The notes under the pieces are model-generated. The model ran no database searches, was not told the DNA's origin, and saw nothing but the letters and a program-made list of their open reading frames with translations. A stretch of DNA of 64,000 nucleotides from Citrobacter sp. Marseille-Q6884 (GTDB taxonomy: Bacteria; Pseudomonadota; Gammaproteobacteria; Enterobacterales; Enterobacteriaceae): assembly GCF_945906775.1 (NCBI RefSeq), contig NZ_CAMDRE010000002.1:1240001-1304000 (forward strand). Direction: 5' to 3'. Shown piece by piece: positions 42,832 through 51,152 of this stretch. The translations under genes were made by a program, and so were the position numbers. Numbering within the stretch: the stretch's first letter is position 1; every line of letters begins with the position of its first letter.

Positions 42832-42912
42832 TATTAAAAAGAGCAGGGCGATGACCGTGCTCATTGAAGTTATGTGAAGCAGTAACATACGAATTTATAA
42901 AAGGGAGTCGTC

Positions 42913-43974
42913 ATGTCTTTACGTCATCTGTTTTCGCCGCGTCTGCGTGGTTCTTTACTGTTAGGTTCACTGCTCGTTGCCTCTTCCTTTAGTACGCAGG
43001 CTGCGGAAGAACTGCTGCGCAAAGCCGTGGGTAAAGGCGCCTACGAAATGGCATACAGCCAACAGGAAAACGCGCTGTGGCTTGCTACCTCGCAGAGCCG
43101 GAAACTGGATAAGGGTGGAGTGGTGTATCGCCTTGACCCCGTTACGCTTGAAGTGACTCAGGCAATTCATAACGATCTCAAACCGTTTGGCGCAACCATT
43201 AACAACGCGACGCAAACGTTGTGGTTTGGCAATACCGTCAACAGCGCCGTCACCGCGATGGATGCCAAAACCGGTGAGGTGAAAGGGCGTCTGGTGCTGG
43301 ATGCGCGTAAACGTTCTGAAGATGTGCGTCCCCTGCAGCCTCGTCAGCTGGTCGCTGATGACGCAACCAACACGGTTTACATTACCGGCATCGGTAAAGA
43401 GAGCGTGATTTGGGTCGTGGACGGTGAAACCATCAAACTGAAAAACACCATTCAGAACACCGGTAAAATGAGCACCGGTCTTGCTCTCGACAGCAAAGCG
43501 AAACGCCTGTACACCACCAATGCTGATGGTGAATTTATTACCATCGATACGGCAGACAATAAAATTCTCAGCCGTAAAAAGCTGCTGGATGATGGAAAAG
43601 AACACTTCTTCATCAACCTGAGCCTGGATACGGCGGGTAACCGTGCGTTTATCACCGACTCTAAAGCCGCCGAAGTGTTGGTTATCGACACGCGTAATGG
43701 CAATGTGCTGGCAAAAGTGGCTGCGCCTGAGTCTCTGGCTGTGCTGTTCAACCCGGCACGTAACGAAGCCTACGTGACGCACCGCCAGGCAGGTAAAGTG
43801 AGCGTGATTGACACGAAAAGCTACAAAGTAGTCAAAACTTTCGATACCCCGACATTCCCGAACAGCCTGGCGCTCTCCGCCGATGGCAAAACCCTGTATG
43901 TCAGCGTGAAACAGAAGTCTTCCCGCGAACAGGAAGCGACACAGCCGGACGATGTTATTCGTATCGCGCTGTAA
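42913..43974 (+). CDS. yncE: YncE, periplasmic seven-bladed beta-propeller
   Basis: A 353-residue secreted protein. The signal peptide ends near TQA (28-30). The mature part has repeated YVTN-type blades (for example NTVYITGIGKESV, RLYTTNADGEF, NEAYVTHRQAGKVSVID, TLYVSVKQ). E. coli YncE binds DNA in vitro and is raised by iron limitation; the physiological role is unclear. AAGGGAG before the start and a Fur box upstream are present. In E. coli mcbR and yncD separate curA from yncE; here they are missing. A hairpin follows the stop. Confidence 0.93.
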   Translation: MSLRHLFSPRLRGSLLLGSLLVASSFSTQAAEELLRKAVGKGAYEMAYSQQENALWLATSQSRKLDKGGVVYRLDPVTLEVTQAIHNDLKPFGATINNATQTLWFGNTVNSAVTAMDAKTGEVKGRLVLDARKRSEDVRPLQPRQLVADDATNTVYITGIGKESVIWVVDGETIKLKNTIQNTGKMSTGLALDSKAKRLYTTNADGEFITIDTADNKILSRKKLLDDGKEHFFINLSLDTAGNRAFITDSKAAEVLVIDTRNGNVLAKVAAPESLAVLFNPARNEAYVTHRQAGKVSVIDTKSYKVVKTFDTPTFPNSLALSADGKTLYVSVKQKSSREQEATQPDDVIRIAL

Positions 43975-43980
43975 TTATCC

Positions 43981-43998
43981 GGAGGGGGAAACCCCTCC
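43981..43998 (+). terminator. Hairpin after yncE
   Basis: GGAGGGG (43981-43987) and CCCCTCC (43992-43998) form a tight seven-base stem with a four-base loop. A T-containing tail (TGTCATTTCT) follows. Confidence 0.55.
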
Positions 43999-44107
43999 TG
44001 TCATTTCTCTATACTCCACGATACGCCTCGTTACACCCCATCGATAGTCTGATAACGTCAGGGACTTACACTCTTCCCCTCGGCTCATTAACTCTCTCAG
44101 GACTACC

Positions 44108-44329
44108 ATGAAAAAGCCATTTATCTGCCTTTGCGCGGGCGCAATGCTGTTTACTTTAGCGGGATGCACTACCGATTACGTCATGACGACGAAAAGCGGA
44201 CAAACCATAACCACCCAGGGGAAACCAAAACTGGATAAAGACACGGGGATGACCCGCTACACCGATCAGGATGGCAATGCGCGGGAAATTAACAGCAATG
44301 ACGTTGCTCAACTGATTGAAGCAAACTAA
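44108..44329 (+). CDS. YgdI/YgdR-family small lipoprotein
   Basis: A 73-residue predicted lipoprotein. The signal peptide ends in the lipobox FTLAGC, so Cys20 is acylated; Thr at +2 suggests outer-membrane sorting. The mature domain (YVMTTKSGQTITTQGKPKLD, then TGMTRYTDQDGNAREIN) is the DUF903/SH3-like fold of YgdI and YgdR. Function is unknown. CAGGA lies nine bases upstream. It stands alone, with a GC-rich inverted repeat after it. Confidence 0.87.
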   Translation: MKKPFICLCAGAMLFTLAGCTTDYVMTTKSGQTITTQGKPKLDKDTGMTRYTDQDGNAREINSNDVAQLIEAN

Positions 44330-44342
44330 GCGCCTTAAGTAG

Positions 44343-44368
44343 GGGGGCAGGCTAAGATTCCTGCTCCC
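44343..44368. terminator. Inverted repeat between the lipoprotein and regulator genes
   Basis: GGGGGCAGG (44343-44351) pairs with CCTGCTCCC (44360-44368), with one G-U pair. GTTTAACG follows. It can terminate both convergent genes. Confidence 0.55.
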
Positions 44369-44399
44369 GTTTAACGATAGACACCCTACGTAAGTGCCC

Positions 44400-45035
44400 T
44401 TATTTGTTATTTTCCTGCCGCGCGTAGAGATAGGCGGTCGCTCTGGAGATCCCCAGATACTGCGCGACGGTATCCATTGATTTTCGCACATCAAGCAGAC
44501 CTTCTTTTCGCAACGCCTGAATTAATGCTTTACGATCCGCAGGCTTAAGGGCTCTGGGGGTGGTAGCGAGTTTTGCGGCGTAGCTGTCGATACGCTGGCG
44601 GATGGCTTCGGTGCCTCCGGGGCTAAGATGCTCCACCACGGAGGTGGTTTCAATTTCTGTAAAACGGGCAAGGGCGCTTTGCATCCCGCGAAATAACGTC
44701 ATATCCACATTCAGACATAAGGCCGCGACGTATTTTCCTTCGTTATCCTTTATGCCGATAGAGGTGCTTTTTACCGGACGCCCGTCCGCAAACTGATTGC
44801 CGTAATTGGCAACAATACTCGGGAATTCCGGCGATGCGATACGAGCCAGGCCCAGTTCAGTGGCCGACTGGCCGGGTTTTCGCCCCGAGAGATTGTTATG
44901 GATTGACAGTATCGCATGGTCAGGATTTTTCAGGTCATGCACCACGACTTCACAGAACGGATAAAAGGTCTCGCTTAATCCTTTGGCAATCGTATCCAGT
45001 TGACTGAGCACTACGTTTTCTTCGTGTTTAGACAC
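44400..45035 (-). CDS. YheO/DauR-type PAS-HTH regulator
   Basis: A 211-residue regulator with an N-terminal PAS-like domain (ETFYPFCEVVVHDLKNPDHA, then IGIKDNEGKYVAALCLNVDM) and a C-terminal HTH (MDTVAQYLGISRATAYLYAR). This is the layout of YheO and of DauR, the D-arginine utilisation repressor. I set the start at GTG 45035, because GGAGA precedes it by five bases. A perfect inverted repeat upstream may be its own operator. It neighbours genes for 3-hydroxy-amino-acid enzymes, which it may control together with the LysR protein. Confidence 0.82.
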   Translation of the reverse strand: MSKHEENVVLSQLDTIAKGLSETFYPFCEVVVHDLKNPDHAILSIHNNLSGRKPGQSATELGLARIASPEFPSIVANYGNQFADGRPVKSTSIGIKDNEGKYVAALCLNVDMTLFRGMQSALARFTEIETTSVVEHLSPGGTEAIRQRIDSYAAKLATTPRALKPADRKALIQALRKEGLLDVRKSMDTVAQYLGISRATAYLYARQENNK

Positions 45036-45074
45036 CGTTATCTCCTGCAAAACGTCCGTTACCTGAACTTGTAT

Positions 45075-45099
45075 ACACGCATGATAATACAATGCGTGT
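45075..45099. promoter_or_regulatory. Inverted repeat upstream of the PAS-HTH regulator
   Basis: ACACGCAT (45075-45082), nine bases, ATGCGTGT (45092-45099). Arms are perfect and centres are about 17 bases apart. It is 40 bases before the regulator start codon, so autoregulation is plausible. Confidence 0.5.
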
Positions 45100-45196
45100 T
45101 GATTAAGACTATTCGTTCAATGATTCAACGGTATTATGGCACACGGCATGGCGAACGCCTAAGTCTCTACCATGAACGCGCTGCATACGTCGGGGA

Positions 45197-46105
45197 TCAG
45201 CGCGCATCCCACGGCCGTGTCGCGAGAGTCTCTCTCAGTAACTCAATGAACTGCTGGGTGCGGGGCGTTCTTTCAGAGATGCTGCTCGCCGTCAGGGCGA
45301 CAATATCGGCATTGGGCAATGCATAGTCGGGAAGCAACCGCACCAGTGAACCGTTGTTGATATGCGGCATCACATCCCATTCCGAGCGCATAATGATCCC
45401 TCGCCCGGCGAGAGCCCACTCTTTGACCACCCGACCTTCATTACTTGCCAGACGCGGATGAACGCGAAGCGGATACTCTCCGTTCACGCCGGTAAAACGC
45501 CACAGTGTGACATCTTCGCTATTCTCTCGCAGCGCAATGCAATCGTGTGAGAGCAGGCTTTCCGGGTTTTCGGGTATGCCTTTACGGCGTAAGTAGTCTG
45601 GCGAGGCGCAGACAAATCGCCGGTTAGACGCCAGCTTAATACAATGCATACTGGAGTCGCGCAACTCACCGATAAAAATCACCACGTCCCATTTATGTAA
45701 ATCAGACCAGCTCGGATCGTCGGACAGCGTCAGTTCAATTTCCAGATTTTCATGTTTCGCAGAATAAAGGCCAATCAGCGGAGCAACATGATCATGACCA
45801 AAGCCCAGCGGGGCGAGCACGCGCAGTTTTCCCCGCACAACCTGCCGACGGTCATCGATTGCCGATTGTAGCGCTGTCAGCTCAGAAAGGATTTTTTCAG
45901 CCTGGCTCAGCAAAAGAGAACCTTCGTCGGTCAGAGAGACCTTGCGCGAGGGTCTTAAAAGCAGTGTCACGCCCAGTTTGTTTTCCAGTGCGCGCAGTCG
46001 TTGTGTAACGGAAGGCGGAGTCACATTAAGCGTTCTGGCCGCGGCTGCGAGCGTGGTGTGGCTGGCAATAGTACGGAAAAAGTATAAATCGTCACTGTTG
46101 ATCAT
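45197..46105 (-). CDS. LysR-family regulator
   Basis: A 302-residue LysR-type regulator with the N-terminal HTH (FRTIASHTTLAAAARTLNVT, then PPSVTQRLRALENKLG) and an effector domain. It is divergent from the aldolase-like gene at 46203, the usual LysR-target geometry. The spacer holds ATT-N11-AAT at 46138-46154, which fits the T-N11-A rule. The inducer is unknown; a 3-hydroxyaspartate or D-threonine-like compound is inference from the neighbours. Confidence 0.87.
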   Translation of the reverse strand: MINSDDLYFFRTIASHTTLAAAARTLNVTPPSVTQRLRALENKLGVTLLLRPSRKVSLTDEGSLLLSQAEKILSELTALQSAIDDRRQVVRGKLRVLAPLGFGHDHVAPLIGLYSAKHENLEIELTLSDDPSWSDLHKWDVVIFIGELRDSSMHCIKLASNRRFVCASPDYLRRKGIPENPESLLSHDCIALRENSEDVTLWRFTGVNGEYPLRVHPRLASNEGRVVKEWALAGRGIIMRSEWDVMPHINNGSLVRLLPDYALPNADIVALTASSISERTPRTQQFIELLRETLATRPWDAR

Positions 46106-46202
46106 TAAGTCTGAACCTAACCAGTCATTGCATTTATATTAATTTATACCTAATGATGGCAGTGGCAAACTTTCTCTTAATATCTATTAATGGAGAGTAA
46201 AA

Positions 46203-47339
46203 ATGACCACTCCGGCCTGGTTAAGCACAACAGAAACGCCTTACCTGTTGATTGATAAAAATAAGTATCTGAAGAATATCCGTCGCCTTTATACCCGCAC
46301 CGAAGCGCTGGGTAGCAAAGTGCGGCCGCACCTCAAAACATTGCGCTCGGTCGAGGCCGCACACTATTTACTGCCCGAGCGCCATGATCCGGCAACGGTC
46401 TCCACCCTTGCCGAAGCGGAAGCCTTTGCGAAAGAAGGGTATACCAACCTGCTGTACGCTGTTGGCATCGCTCCGCATAAGCTCCCGCGCATTGCCGCGC
46501 TGATGCAAAAAGGCACCGATATCCATATTTTGCTCGACAGCCGGGAACAGGCAGAGGCCGTGGTGTCTTTCGGCCAACAGCACGCCGTTGCGTTCTCGGT
46601 GTTTATTGAAGTTGACTGCGACGGCCATCGTGGCGGGGTTCCGCCCGAAAGCGATGCGTTGCTGGAACTGGCGCGGATGCTTGAGGACGGTGGCGCAACA
46701 CTGACGGGGCTGCTTGCCCATGCCGGGGAATCGTATAATTGTCGCACCGACGAAGCGATCCGGGTGGCGGCTCAAGCCGAATGTGATGCCATACGTCGAG
46801 CCGGGCTGCGGGTACGTGAACAGGGACATCGTTGCCCGGTACTCAGTGTGGGGGCCACGCCGACGGCGCACTTTGCCGACAATCTCTCCGGTATCACCGA
46901 GGTTCGGGCGGGGGTATTTACCACCTTTGATCTGGTGATGAAAAATGTAGGGATCTGCGAAATGCATGATATCGCCATGTCAGTGGTTGCCACGGTCATT
47001 GGGCATAATCGTGACAAAGGCTGGGTGTTCATTGATGCAGGCTGGATGGCGCTTTCCCGAGACCGGGGAACGGCGCATCAGGTAACGGATTATGGTTATG
47101 GCCAGGTATGCAACCTCGAAGGGCAACCGCTAAACGGGCTGAAAGTGGACATCACGAATCAGGAGCACGGGATTGTGGTATTAACGGCAGACTACCGTCA
47201 CGATGACTTTCCGGTGGGAAGCCGAATCAGGATCCTGCCCAATCACGCCTGCGCCACGGCCGCAATGCATCGTCAGTATGAGGTTCTGGGCGATGACGGT
47301 GAAGAACGTGAAGTCTGGTCACGTATTGTAGGCTGGTAA
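46203..47339 (+). CDS. D-threonine / D-3-hydroxyaspartate aldolase-like PLP enzyme
   Basis: A 378-residue fold-type III PLP enzyme of the D-serine dehydratase-like/D-threonine aldolase family. The PLP lysine is Lys45 in RPHLKTLRS. The metal site is PNHACATAAMH, with His348 and Cys350. Related enzymes split D-threonine or D-3-hydroxyaspartate to glycine plus an aldehyde or glyoxylate, or dehydrate D-serine; sequence alone does not decide. GGAG upstream sets the start. It is divergent from the LysR gene and convergent with a dehydratase gene, forming a small catabolic cluster. Confidence 0.82.
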   Translation: MTTPAWLSTTETPYLLIDKNKYLKNIRRLYTRTEALGSKVRPHLKTLRSVEAAHYLLPERHDPATVSTLAEAEAFAKEGYTNLLYAVGIAPHKLPRIAALMQKGTDIHILLDSREQAEAVVSFGQQHAVAFSVFIEVDCDGHRGGVPPESDALLELARMLEDGGATLTGLLAHAGESYNCRTDEAIRVAAQAECDAIRRAGLRVREQGHRCPVLSVGATPTAHFADNLSGITEVRAGVFTTFDLVMKNVGICEMHDIAMSVVATVIGHNRDKGWVFIDAGWMALSRDRGTAHQVTDYGYGQVCNLEGQPLNGLKVDITNQEHGIVVLTADYRHDDFPVGSRIRILPNHACATAAMHRQYEVLGDDGEEREVWSRIVGW

Positions 47340-47413
47340 CACTGGCGGGCTTTATGCCGCTTCCGCAAACAGAAGCGGCAATAAAGGAGCCTGGCATACG
47401 GAAATCTTTTCAA

Positions 47414-48382
47414 TTACATGGCTAAAAATTCGCTGAATCGGCTGATATCCACGTTGCCACCGCTAATAATAATACCGACCTTTTTACCCGCCAGTTCACG
47501 CTTTTTCGCTCTGGCAGCAGCGAATCCGAGGCAGCCGGTCGGTTCAACAACCAGTTTCATACGCTCGGCAATAAACTTCATCGATGCGATCAGTTCTTCA
47601 TCTGTCACCGTCAGAATATCCGTGACATGCTTTTGGATCAGCGGGAAGGTGTAGTTTCCAAGATGTTGCGTCTGTGCGCCATCCGCAATGGTTTTGGGGG
47701 TATCAATGTGAACGATTGATCCACTTCTGAATGACTGCTGTCCATCGTTACCGGCTTGCGGTTCAACACCATAAATCAGGCAATCCGGTGAAAGATGCCG
47801 AGTCGCCAGTGCCGAGCCTGACAGCAGACCGCCGCCGCCGAGGCAGACAAACAGCGCATCCAGAGGTCCGGTTTCTTCTATCAGCTCTTTGGCCGCCGTT
47901 CCTTGTCCCGCGATCACATGTGGATGGTCATAAGGCGGGATCAGCGTCAGCCCGTGTTTCGCCGCCAAATCGCGTCCAATCTGCTCGCGATCTTCGGTGT
48001 AGCGGTTATAAACAATGACATTTCCGCCGTAGCCTTTTGTGGCCGCCACTTTTGCCGCTGGCGCATCATGAGGCATGACAATTGTCGCCGGGATCCCGAG
48101 TAATTTCGCCGCGAGGGCAATGGCTTGCGCGTGATTACCCGAAGAGAAGGTGACCACGCCGGCAGCTCGCTGTTCTGGTGTAAATTGCCTGAGCGCATTC
48201 ATCGCACCACGAAACTTGAATGCGCCCATACGCTGCAAATTCTCACACTTAAAAAACACCTCGGCACCAAATTCTTCATTCACGGTTCGGGATGTCATCA
48301 CCGGCGTGCGATTTGCATAACCCTCAATGCGCTCTGCGGCAGCGGCGACATCAGCATAACAAGGTAATTTAAGCTCAGTCAT
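47414..48382 (-). CDS. Threo-3-hydroxyaspartate ammonia-lyase-like serine/threonine dehydratase
   Basis: A 322-residue fold-type II PLP enzyme. The PLP lysine is Lys56 (GAFKFRGAMNAL), SSGNHAQ is at 80-86 and the phosphate loop GGGGL is at 182-186. It lacks the C-terminal ACT domain of IlvA, and its size and internal sequence resemble threo-3-hydroxyaspartate dehydratase and serine racemase. The predicted reaction yields ammonia and a 2-oxo acid via an enamine. A Rid gene lies 35 bases upstream in the same direction, which fits enamine clearance. Confidence 0.85.
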   Translation of the reverse strand: MTELKLPCYADVAAAAERIEGYANRTPVMTSRTVNEEFGAEVFFKCENLQRMGAFKFRGAMNALRQFTPEQRAAGVVTFSSGNHAQAIALAAKLLGIPATIVMPHDAPAAKVAATKGYGGNVIVYNRYTEDREQIGRDLAAKHGLTLIPPYDHPHVIAGQGTAAKELIEETGPLDALFVCLGGGGLLSGSALATRHLSPDCLIYGVEPQAGNDGQQSFRSGSIVHIDTPKTIADGAQTQHLGNYTFPLIQKHVTDILTVTDEELIASMKFIAERMKLVVEPTGCLGFAAARAKKRELAGKKVGIIISGGNVDISRFSEFLAM

Positions 48383-48417
48383 TTTGAATTTCTCATCATT
48401 GTCATGTGGAAGACGGT

Positions 48418-48807
48418 TTAACTGGCGAGTGCGACGGCTTCAATCTCAATGGCCGAGCCATAGTGCAATTCCGACACACAGGCAACGGCGCGGGAAGGGC
48501 GATAATCTCCCAGCCATTCCGCATAGATCTTGTTAAATTCAGGCCAGAAGTTGATATCCGTGACATACACCCTTACAGACACCAGGGACTGTCGGGAGAC
48601 ACCTGCGCCAGTCAGAATGGCATCGATGTTATCCAGTACCAACCGAACCTGTTCGGCAAAGGGCGCATCTGATTTTTTCTCACCCGTCGCCGTGATGGGC
48701 AACTGTCCTGAGATGAAAATTAAACCCCCTGCGGTGACGGAGTGCGAATAGTGCCCGGCAGGCGGAAACAGTGTGTTTGTGGTGTTCAGGGTAATTTCAG
48801 AAGGCAT
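48418..48807 (-). CDS. Rid (YjgF/YER057c) family enamine/imine deaminase
   Basis: A 129-residue Rid protein (LFPPAGHYSHSVTAGGLIFI, then SGQLPI; SVRVYVTDINFWPEFNKIYA; SRAVACVSELHYGSAIEIEA). RidA-type enzymes hydrolyse reactive enamines made by PLP dehydratases. The active-site Arg of RidA would be the R of PSRAVACV. I chose the inner ATG at 48807, preceded by GGAG; an upstream in-frame start adds 17 residues. It is first of a two-gene unit with the dehydratase. Confidence 0.87.
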   Translation of the reverse strand: MPSEITLNTTNTLFPPAGHYSHSVTAGGLIFISGQLPITATGEKKSDAPFAEQVRLVLDNIDAILTGAGVSRQSLVSVRVYVTDINFWPEFNKIYAEWLGDYRPSRAVACVSELHYGSAIEIEAVALAS

Positions 48808-49062
48808 GTTGATCTTCTCCAGTCGTTGTTGAAACGTCAGGTTTGGCTCAGAAGGCAATTACGTTACCCGCTGCACCCATTAATCTCCGGCGTTTGTCAT
48901 GAAACTCACTTAATACAAACAGTCTAATTAAATACAAAGTGTATAGCAATCATCAAACGACTGCTGTGAGAGATCGCGCAAAAACGCTGAGCTAAGAGGT
49001 TAACGGCAAAGCCCGAGTTGCTCTGGAAGAAAAACGAAGGGGGAACGACGGTGGGAAACGAT

Positions 49063-49093
49063 GCGCTCATCTTGAGGTCATCAGGATGAGCGC
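49063..49093 (-). terminator. Inverted repeat downstream of the Aer-like receptor
   Basis: GCGCTCATC (49063-49071) and GATGAGCGC (49085-49093) form a perfect nine-base stem. It sits eight bases beyond the receptor stop codon. The tail on the minus strand is only mildly T-rich. Confidence 0.5.
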
Positions 49094-49100
49094 CGGCTTG

Positions 49101-50672
49101 CTATGCCGAGAGTCCAAAGACCTGGACGGCCTGCTGCAACCGTGATGAGCGTTGCGTTAAATCGGCGGTAGCGTCAGTGACGTGCTCCACCATTTCGGCG
49201 TTATTATGCGTCATCACGCCCACCCGTGAAATCGAGTCATTAATCAGCTCCAGCGCCTGAGTTTGCTCGCGTGTTGCCAGACTAATGTCTTTGATCATCA
49301 TCGACATCTGTAATACATCACCGATCATGCCCGTGAGATGGGTTTCCGTTTGTTCCACCATTTGGACGCCCGCGTTAACGTTAGCGACGTTTTTCTCGAT
49401 AAGCAGTTTGATCTCTTTCGCTGCAGACGCCGAATGTTGCGCCAGATTTCGTACCTCAGCGGCGACGACGGCAAAGCCACGCCCTGACTCTCCTGCGCGT
49501 GCCGCCTCGACGGCCGCATTGAGTGCCAGAATATTGGTCTGAAAAGCGATACTGTCGATCACGCCAATGATATCGACGATCTGGCTGCTGTCGCGCGAGA
49601 TTGTCTGCATGGTGGCAATGGTTTGTTTCATGATATTGCCGCCTTCAGCGGCATTAGCACTGGTCTTATCGGCCATCGTCATGGTTTGTTCGGCCGTCTC
49701 CGCGGTTTGTTGTACTGCACTTCCGATCTCCTCTATGGCCGCTGCCGTTTGCTGAAGGTCGGCTGAGGTTTCCTCGGAGCGCGTATGCAGTGCAGTGCCT
49801 TCTTTTGATACGCGCTGGCTAATCGCGCGAATACCCGCTATTTGCGTACTGACGTCATCAACCAGAGAATTCAGGTTCAGTCCTGATTGATTAACCAGCC
49901 GCATTAGCATACCGATTTCATCCACGCGATTTAAATGACAGTTATTCGTTTTACGCCCGGATACGACTTTTTTCATTTGGCTCAGCAGCGTATTAACTGG
50001 CTGACAAATTTGATACTTAAGGTAAATAGCTAATGCTAAAAATAGCACCAGTATGCCACCGGACTGAATAAACGCGTTCACCGGTGCGAAGATAAATAAC
50101 AACGAGAGCAGGGCCGCGGTGCCTAAAGCATAATTGACACGCTGACTAATGCTCATCCATTTAAAAACAGATGCCCATGCCATTATCCCTCGACGAATCA
50201 CAATACCTTTAAAAAAACGAAAACCGGTAAACTGCTGATTATTTATTTTGCCGTAGAGTTGTTCACTCTGGTCAATTTCTTCGCGCGATGGCACGGTACG
50301 TACAGAGATGTAACCGGTCAGTTTCTCATTATGCCAGACGGGCGTGACATTAGCGCGCACCCAGTAATGATCGCCATTTTGCCGGCGGTTTTTAACCATT
50401 CCCGTCCAGCTATCACCCTGTTGTAGCGTGTACCACATGTCGGCGAAGGCGGCGGGAGGCATATCGGGATGGCGAATGATATTATGGGGTTCGCCCATTA
50501 GCTGGTTTTCGTTGAACCCGCTGGCATCGATAAAAGCAGAGTTCGCATAGGTAATATGACTCTCTTTATCTGTGGTCGAAAGCAATGTCGCTTTGTCGTT
50601 CAGCGAGTACTCAATTTGTGTAACGGGCAGGTTACTTTTCATAAAGGCCCCATGATGATATGTATAATTCAT
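49101..50672 (-). CDS. PAS-domain chemoreceptor (Aer-like)
   Basis: A 523-residue chemoreceptor without a large periplasmic domain. The N-terminal PAS domain (about 25-125) has the Aer features HNIIRHPDMPPAAFADMW and KNRRQNGDHYWVRANVTPVW, typical of an FAD-binding redox sensor. A hydrophobic hairpin membrane anchor is near 180-230, then HAMP-like and MA domains with FQTNILALNAAVEAARAGES. There is no C-terminal NWETF. I set the start at ATG 50672, with GGAGA six bases upstream. No flagellar-type promoter was found nearby. It is probably a paralogue of Aer for aerotaxis or energy taxis. Confidence 0.85.
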   Translation of the reverse strand: MNYTYHHGAFMKSNLPVTQIEYSLNDKATLLSTTDKESHITYANSAFIDASGFNENQLMGEPHNIIRHPDMPPAAFADMWYTLQQGDSWTGMVKNRRQNGDHYWVRANVTPVWHNEKLTGYISVRTVPSREEIDQSEQLYGKINNQQFTGFRFFKGIVIRRGIMAWASVFKWMSISQRVNYALGTAALLSLLFIFAPVNAFIQSGGILVLFLALAIYLKYQICQPVNTLLSQMKKVVSGRKTNNCHLNRVDEIGMLMRLVNQSGLNLNSLVDDVSTQIAGIRAISQRVSKEGTALHTRSEETSADLQQTAAAIEEIGSAVQQTAETAEQTMTMADKTSANAAEGGNIMKQTIATMQTISRDSSQIVDIIGVIDSIAFQTNILALNAAVEAARAGESGRGFAVVAAEVRNLAQHSASAAKEIKLLIEKNVANVNAGVQMVEQTETHLTGMIGDVLQMSMMIKDISLATREQTQALELINDSISRVGVMTHNNAEMVEHVTDATADLTQRSSRLQQAVQVFGLSA

Positions 50673-51152
50673 ACAAAATCTCCGTAATAACATCAGGAGA
50701 TATTAAAAAGCTGTTTTAAACGGTTTTAATAAGAAACGCTGCATTCTCTACCAATCATCAATTATGTGAAAGTACTTCAGGTAAAAAATAATTGCGTGCA
50801 ATATCATTAATTTCATAATTCTGAAACAACAAATACAAACGCATAACCTGTGCAGCGATTTAGTCTGACTTAAATTAAATTAATCCGGGGAGCTTATCGC
50901 AAAGATAAAATTAACCAAAAATGATATTGCCGTTTTTTCAACGTCAGCAGCAACCCTACTATATTTCGTAGCCCACGCATAAAGGGATCTTATCTGACGC
51001 GATCGCTGCCCGTACCGTTCACCGAATCTTAACCCTGAGGACAACAGGGTTGGTTATCTGTTTTTTAGCAGAGCAAATGTGAATTAATTGTTTTAATACG
51101 GTTGCTGAACGATTTAATAATGATGACATGTTAATAAATATAGGCCTGCAAC
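50673..51152. other. AT-rich 480-base spacer before the monooxygenase operon
   Basis: No protein-coding gene was found. It holds the divergent promoters of the Aer-like receptor and the monooxygenase operon. The only strong structure is the hairpin at 51031-51066 described separately. Many A/T tracts occur in 50690-50950. Confidence 0.5.
51031..51066 (+). terminator. Hairpin plus T6 in the leader of the monooxygenase operon
   Basis: AACCCTG (51031-51037) pairs with CAGGGTT (51045-51051), then nine bases, then T6 (51061-51066). It lies about 90 bases before the first gene. It could be a weak terminator or an attenuator. Confidence 0.35.

Noticed and set aside
42967..43782. 271-codon minus-strand frame opposite yncE
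   Set aside because: It is antisense to the beta-propeller repeats of YncE; the long opening reflects codon bias of the real gene.
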